From Cylindrospermum sp. FACHB-282 (GTDB lineage: Bacteria > Cyanobacteriota > Cyanobacteriia > Cyanobacteriales > Nostocaceae): 60,754 nt of DNA. The DNA lies in NCBI RefSeq assembly GCF_014697195.1, contig NZ_JACJRJ010000023.1, forward strand, positions 1-60,754, written 5' to 3'. The notes under the pieces are model-generated. The model worked only from the letters and a program-made list of their open reading frames with translations, was not told where the DNA came from and did not search any database. Shown one piece after another: positions 56,455 through 60,754 of the stretch (positions are counted from its first letter, which is position 1; each line of letters starts with the position of its first letter). The translations under genes were made by a program, and so were the position numbers.

Positions 56455-59052
56455 ATGACATCTCCAGAAACGGTTATATGGCTACAAGAACGCACGACTT
56501 TAGGAATTCTCTCACCTGAAGTGTTGAATGCGATCGCCCAAATCATAGAATCACAAGTTGTAAGCGCAGAAACAACCCTAGTTAATGAAGGTACTTCCCC
56601 AGAAGCCCTGTATCTGCTTGTAAAAGGTCAACTAGAAAGCGAAACTACCAATAAAAACAACCCAGCTTTAGCTTGTGGGTTCCTTCCCGGTGCAGTGATT
56701 CACCTCCAAGAATTACTGTTAGATGAGTTAACCCCATGCTCAATTACTACAGTAACAGAATGTAATTTATGGGTTGTCCCTGCTGCTAAATTTCGCGCCT
56801 TAGTCAGCCAATACCCAGAAATTGCTCAGGCTTTTTCCCGCCGTTTGGCTCAAGAATTAGCGCAAGTCACATCTGCCTTAACTTACGAACAAGAACGTTC
56901 TGTAGCCTTGCGACCCTATTTAGTCACCAAAGCCCAACGGGGAATTGTCGGTACAAGTCGCTATGCTGTGCGTCTGCGGGAGCAAATACGCGAAGCCGCC
57001 AGTGACCGGGAATCTGTGGAGATTTTCGGGGAACCAGGTTTAGAAAAAGACAATATAGCTGCCTTAATTCACTATGGTTCTCCCCGGCGACGAGAACCGA
57101 TTATTAAGGTCAATTGTGGCATTCTCCAAACTAGCGGTGCAGACTTATTTGGTCGCGCTGGCGGTAAACCAGGACTGTTGGAATGGCTAGGGGAAGGTAC
57201 CCTCGTGCTGAACAATATCCAAGAATTGCCCTCAGAGTTATTACCACTATTGGCGCAGTTGTTGCGAAATAACACCTATACCCCCGCCACTCGTCCGGGA
57301 GAACCAGCAGCCCAAGCCCGCATCAGTAAAGCCCGCATTCTCATGGTTGCAGAGAAAGCGCTGCCGAGTATCGAACGCTGTGTTGGTCATAGTATTAAAG
57401 TGCCACCGCTACGGGTGCGGAAAGCTGATATTCAAGCCCAGGTGCAATATTACATCAGTCTTTACGTCCGGGCTAGAGGCATTGCTAAACCGCAAGTTAC
57501 CCCAGAATCCTTGCGCCGCTTACAGTCTTATGATTTCCCCGGTAATTTGAAAGAGTTAAAAAATCTGGTAGAAAGGGCAATTGTCCAAGCGGGAAAAGCC
57601 CGTGAACTGACTGAAGAAATTTTCTGGCCAGCCCAATCTAAGAAAAAGCAATTTCGCGTCAATCTATTGAATGTCTATCCTGATTTGCGGCGGTTTTTGC
57701 GGAGTCCTTGGTGGCCTGATCGCTTAAACTATGGGTTTACCGTCGTAGTTTTTGCCTTGATGATTGGGGTGTTGTTTCTCGGACCGCAAACACGCGATCG
57801 CAATTTCGCCTTAAATCTATTTTGGGCTTGGTGGTGGCCTTTCTTCCTCTTCCTCTTTCCCTTTTTGGGTCGGATTTGGTGTTCTGTCTGCCCTTTCATG
57901 ATTTACGGAGAAATTACCCAAAAGCTTTCGCTGATGCTGTTTCCTCGACAACTTAAGCGCTGGCCAAGGGAACAAGCAGAGAAATGGGGCGGATGGTTCG
58001 TATTTGGACTATTTACCCTAATTTTCCTCTGGGAAGAACTTTGGCATTTAGAAAACACAGCTTACCTTTCTGCTTGTTTGCTGCTGTTAATTACCGCTGG
58101 GGCGATGATTTTCTCTACCATTTTTGAGCGGCGGTTTTGGTGTCGTTATCTTTGCCCCATTGGTGGCATGAATGGGTTATTTGCTAAACTCTCAATGACT
58201 GAACTCCGGGCACAGCAAGGCATTTGTTCTGCCAGTTGCACCACTTACCAATGCTACAAGGGTGGGCCGCCAAAGGGTGAGGGGATGGAAACTAACGGCT
58301 GTCCGTTGTATTCGCACCCAGCACAGTTGGAAGATAATCGAGATTGTGTGCTGTGCATGACTTGTCTCAAAGCCTGTCCCCATCGTTCCGTTGAGTTTAA
58401 CTTGCGTCCCCCAGGAATTGAATTGTGGACAACTCATGTACCCCGCAGTTATGAAGTGGCTTTGTTATTGTTGCTGTTGGGTGGGGTATATCTGCATCGA
58501 TTGCCAGAATTGCAAACTTGGCTGGGTTTAGAAATCGATTTAACTCAGTTTTGGCCACATTTGGGTTTATCGTTGCTGGCGTTAATTATCCCTGTGGCTA
58601 TTCCTTTTTTAGGATACGGATTAATCCAAGTTTCTTACAGGTTGACTAATTACATTCAACGTTCTCAAGGGAAAGTTCAAAATCGTGTTAAGCCTCGACC
58701 ATTTGTTGAACTTGCCTATGGCTATTTACCATTAGTGTTGGGGGGAAACTTGGCTCATTATCTGCGTTTGGGTTTGGGTGAAGGTGGGCGAATTTTGCCA
58801 ATTACTTTGGCGACTTTTGGGTTAAATGGGGAGCAGTTACCGATATTAGTGGCACATCCTGCGGTGATTGCCTTTTTGCAAGGTTTTACCCTGATTTTTT
58901 CTGTGCTGTTAGCCATAGTTTTAACCCAAAAAATTGCCCGTCAACCGATGCGATCGCCTTTGGCGCTGCGCTCCGCGCAATCGCTTTTTTGGCAACACTT
59001 GGGCGCTATTGGCTTGGGGGCTAGCATGTGGGTGCTGATCATCTCGCAGTAA
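56455..59052 (+). CDS. cNMP-binding / degenerate sigma54-AAA / membrane polyferredoxin fusion
   Basis: An 865-residue fusion from ATG 56455 (GGAGAA upstream); a TTG at 56437 would add six residues. Order: cyclic-nucleotide-type cupin (about 15-135); sigma54-activator-like AAA domain (about 160-390); then several membrane helices with NosR/NapH-type cysteine motifs: WCSVCPFM (about 475), CRYLCPIGG (about 563) and 4Fe-4S CVLCMTCLKACP (about 631), plus CSASCTTYQC. The AAA part is degenerate: Walker A is GEPGLEKD, Walker B reads LVLNNI rather than LDEI, and no GAFTGA loop is seen. It probably senses a signal and moves electrons at the membrane rather than activating sigma54 transcription. Confidence 0.88.
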   Translation: MTSPETVIWLQERTTLGILSPEVLNAIAQIIESQVVSAETTLVNEGTSPEALYLLVKGQLESETTNKNNPALACGFLPGAVIHLQELLLDELTPCSITTVTECNLWVVPAAKFRALVSQYPEIAQAFSRRLAQELAQVTSALTYEQERSVALRPYLVTKAQRGIVGTSRYAVRLREQIREAASDRESVEIFGEPGLEKDNIAALIHYGSPRRREPIIKVNCGILQTSGADLFGRAGGKPGLLEWLGEGTLVLNNIQELPSELLPLLAQLLRNNTYTPATRPGEPAAQARISKARILMVAEKALPSIERCVGHSIKVPPLRVRKADIQAQVQYYISLYVRARGIAKPQVTPESLRRLQSYDFPGNLKELKNLVERAIVQAGKARELTEEIFWPAQSKKKQFRVNLLNVYPDLRRFLRSPWWPDRLNYGFTVVVFALMIGVLFLGPQTRDRNFALNLFWAWWWPFFLFLFPFLGRIWCSVCPFMIYGEITQKLSLMLFPRQLKRWPREQAEKWGGWFVFGLFTLIFLWEELWHLENTAYLSACLLLLITAGAMIFSTIFERRFWCRYLCPIGGMNGLFAKLSMTELRAQQGICSASCTTYQCYKGGPPKGEGMETNGCPLYSHPAQLEDNRDCVLCMTCLKACPHRSVEFNLRPPGIELWTTHVPRSYEVALLLLLLGGVYLHRLPELQTWLGLEIDLTQFWPHLGLSLLALIIPVAIPFLGYGLIQVSYRLTNYIQRSQGKVQNRVKPRPFVELAYGYLPLVLGGNLAHYLRLGLGEGGRILPITLATFGLNGEQLPILVAHPAVIAFLQGFTLIFSVLLAIVLTQKIARQPMRSPLALRSAQSLFWQHLGAIGLGASMWVLIISQ

Positions 59053-59122
59053 AAAGCCGTTGCGGTTGGCAAATAATAATAGACATAGCAGTACAAATTA
59101 AATATGCATGATGCATAACCCT

Positions 59123-59152
59123 TGTAGAGACGTTGCATGCACCGTCTCTACA
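59123..59152. terminator. Palindrome of the TGTAGAGAC family after the fusion gene
   Basis: TGTAGAGACG (59123-59132) / CGTCTCTACA (59143-59152), perfect 10-bp stem, 70 bp past the stop, followed by TTCTT. A second palindrome, CAGGACTTTAGTCCTG, lies near 59227-59242. Confidence 0.6.
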
Positions 59153-59323
59153 TTCTTCCCCAGAGATATCCTTTGACATTCTAGTAGTGCGTCAAGTTTA
59201 AATTGATGGATAAGCAAGTTCGTAGTCAGGACTTTAGTCCTGATTGTTCTAAGCACTCTCCGTGCTTACTACAAACCATCAAAACTAAGTTGACAAAATA
59301 TTAGTACAGCATGGCAGAAAAAA

Positions 59324-59812
59324 TTAATCGGCGATCGCCCACCGGACATAGGGACGAGAAGCTAGAATAGTGCGATCGCTAATTTCAGACGGATTAGAGG
59401 GCGTATCTTTTGGTAGCTGGACTCGGAAATAAACATTGCCCTTTTGAAAACTAACGCGATAAGTATTTCCTTCGCTACTAGCGCTACCAACGCAGGTAGC
59501 ATAAGCTTTTTTCAATGTCCCTCGGTATTCCACGAACTTTTTGCCCGATGATACCAACTTGGCTGGAAGTGCGATTGCCAATGTGTCGGCAATTACCGTA
59601 TTTTCTCCACCACCTTCGTAGTAACGAAAGGTATTCCAAATACCGAATGTTTTGGGACAATTACCGCTTTGACGTTGTACCTTTAACTGTTCATTAGGCG
59701 GAGTTTTTGGTAGTTGTGGCTTTGGTGTTACAGCCAAGGTGTTAGCTGCTGTTGTGGTTAACAATGTTGATAACAAACCAAAAGCGAGGGTAATTTTTGC
59801 TAAAGTTTTCAT
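59324..59812 (-). CDS. Secreted hypothetical protein
   Basis: A 162-residue exported protein from the ATG at 59812, which starts MKTLAKITLAFGLLSTLLTT, a classic signal peptide; the longer start at 59854 adds a non-signal extension. The mature part begins with a Pro-rich stretch (TPKPQLPKTPPNE), then has two Cys (GNCPKTF, ATCVGSASS) that may form a disulphide, and a beta-rich end (NTYRVSFQKGNVYFRVQLP). I do not recognise a domain. Probably periplasmic. Monocistronic. Confidence 0.75.
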   Translation of the reverse strand: MKTLAKITLAFGLLSTLLTTTAANTLAVTPKPQLPKTPPNEQLKVQRQSGNCPKTFGIWNTFRYYEGGGENTVIADTLAIALPAKLVSSGKKFVEYRGTLKKAYATCVGSASSEGNTYRVSFQKGNVYFRVQLPKDTPSNPSEISDRTILASRPYVRWAIAD

Positions 59813-60113
59813 GATCTTATGTGTTGTTAAGTTTCTTTGCAGAAATTTTGCCAAAAAACTTCTGCTATCTCAATACATTGACTCCGAGAATCTTGTCAAA
59901 GTGCCATCACATTTAAACTTATCAGGATGTTAGGGTCTAATACCCATTCGTCTACACGTAGCTTGTGTTTCAGTCTTCTATTTTTAACTTTTAATTTTTA
60001 ATTTTTAATTGTTTAACGTGTTTTCAGCTACAGTTATCTCTCAGGCAAGTGAGCCACAATGTTGATGAATAACTTATAAATGCAGCCATTCCTGTAAATT
60101 ATGCTGCTATTTC

Positions 60114-60754
60114 ATGAAACCTCGAATCATTGTTTGTGGCTTAGGACGTACCGGATATAAAATCTTTCGTTTGCTGAGACAACAGGGAGCCTATGTCGTT
60201 GGCATTCATCACAAACCTATCCCTGTGGAAACCGCAGGAAATGTGATTATTGGCGATTTACAAACGGCTGCAACCCTGATGGCGGCGGGAATTGAGATGG
60301 CGCACACCTTAGTAATTGCTAGCTCTGATGATGCGTTAAATTTGTCAATTATGATGCAGGCGCGGATACTGAATCCCCAGATTCGGGTAATCAACCGCTT
60401 TTATAATACAAGTTTAGGCGATCGCTTAGATCAGACTTTGCCAGATCACTGGAGTATGAGTGTGGTGGGTTTAGCAGCCACAGTCTTTACTTTTGCGGCA
60501 CTGGGAAACCAAGCAATCGGACAAATCAAGTTATTGCAGCAAACTTGGCCCATCCAGGAAGAAAAAATTGATGAAAACCATCCGTGGAGAGGTCGAAAAC
60601 TGAGTGAATTGTGGGAAGACCGTACGCGGATGCTGATTTATTACTTGCCGGTGGAAGGTAAAATGAACTTGGTATCTGCGGTGTTGTCTGAACAAAAGCT
60701 GAAGTTAGGCGATCGCTTAATTGTCAGTACTCAACCCCGCATCCGTTCCCCACG
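60114..60754 (+). CDS. TrkA-N (RCK) NAD-binding potassium transport/channel protein (3' partial)
   Basis: An open frame from ATG 60114 to the end of the window, at least 213 residues. It starts MKPRIIVCGLGRTGYKIFRL, a Rossmann fold with GxGxxG-like GLGRTG, followed by GDLQTAATLMAAGIEMAHTL and VIASSDDALNLSIMMQARIL, the TrkA-N pattern. A TrkA-C-like part begins after about 150 (VEGKMNLVSAVLSEQKLKLG, DRLIV). It would regulate or form part of a K+ uptake or channel system. In longer cyanobacterial relatives several such domains occur in tandem; the end here is not visible. Confidence 0.88.
   Translation, partial: MKPRIIVCGLGRTGYKIFRLLRQQGAYVVGIHHKPIPVETAGNVIIGDLQTAATLMAAGIEMAHTLVIASSDDALNLSIMMQARILNPQIRVINRFYNTSLGDRLDQTLPDHWSMSVVGLAATVFTFAALGNQAIGQIKLLQQTWPIQEEKIDENHPWRGRKLSELWEDRTRMLIYYLPVEGKMNLVSAVLSEQKLKLGDRLIVSTQPRIRSP

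Overview
The window comes from a filamentous heterocyst-type cyanobacterium, most likely Nostoc or a close Nostocales relative. Support for this: many copies of the HIP1 palindrome GCGATCGC, a PsbQ lipoprotein of photosystem II, HemJ, an AAA_35-rich protein repertoire, short tandem repeat tracts, and several small palindromic or MITE-like repeats of Nostoc style. No tRNA, rRNA or CRISPR array was seen. The first and last genes run off the window.

Layout. 1-8.2 kb: a CheA-type hybrid kinase (5' end missing), a prolyl oligopeptidase, a GNAT acetyltransferase and a two-domain M16 peptidase. 8.2-14.4 kb: a peptidoglycan-binding protein, two tandem terminator-ended candidate small RNAs, HemJ, an alpha/beta-hydrolase-like protein, a MITE, an FAD oxidoreductase and PsbQ. 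14.6-17.5 kb: a mobile-element patch, with a TnpB-less IS200/IS605-type element carrying a ribbon-helix-helix gene, and an XRE/ImmA-IrrE gene split by a 243-bp MITE. 17.5-21.3 kb: AraC regulator with aldo/keto reductase, Dps, pirin.

21.3-44.2 kb is the accessory core. It has four AAA_35 domains (two-domain protein, N-terminal fragment, HTH-AAA_35 protein, and the tail of a 1930-residue kinase/ATPase/GAF protein) and two RiPP-like blocks. Block 1 (+ strand, 25.0-30.5 kb) holds a PatA/PatG-type subtilisin protease, a 17-codon leader fossil, a 66-residue six-cysteine precursor-like peptide, a patatin, a secreted protein, and a transthyretin-like protein with a Pro-Ala tract and a Cys-containing tail. 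Block 2 (- strand, 38.2-44.2 kb) holds a PatD-like E1/YcaO cyclodehydratase, an ACMSD-type amidohydrolase, and two unrecognised paralogous proteins that end in the same motif, YVSPP(F/Y)PYIPLS followed by two Ser/Thr. An amidohydrolase remnant between the paralogs shows that the amidohydrolase-paralog pair was duplicated. My reading, as inference, is that block 2 is a YcaO-based modification system whose unusually large substrates may be these paralogs.

44.3-53.8 kb is mostly housekeeping and stress functions: DUF202 protein, RND efflux adaptor and pump separated by tandem heptamers, old-yellow-enzyme reductase, rubrerythrin and an MFS transporter. 54.0-56.0 kb has no convincing protein gene. 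It carries three tandem copies of a ~370-nt structured RNA-like unit. Each has a 5' hairpin, nested long-range stems and a terminator-like end, and compensatory base changes between copies support an RNA fold. 56.1-60.75 kb: a 30-residue membrane peptide gene, a cNMP/degenerate-sigma54-AAA/polyferredoxin fusion, a secreted protein, and the start of a TrkA-N-type protein.
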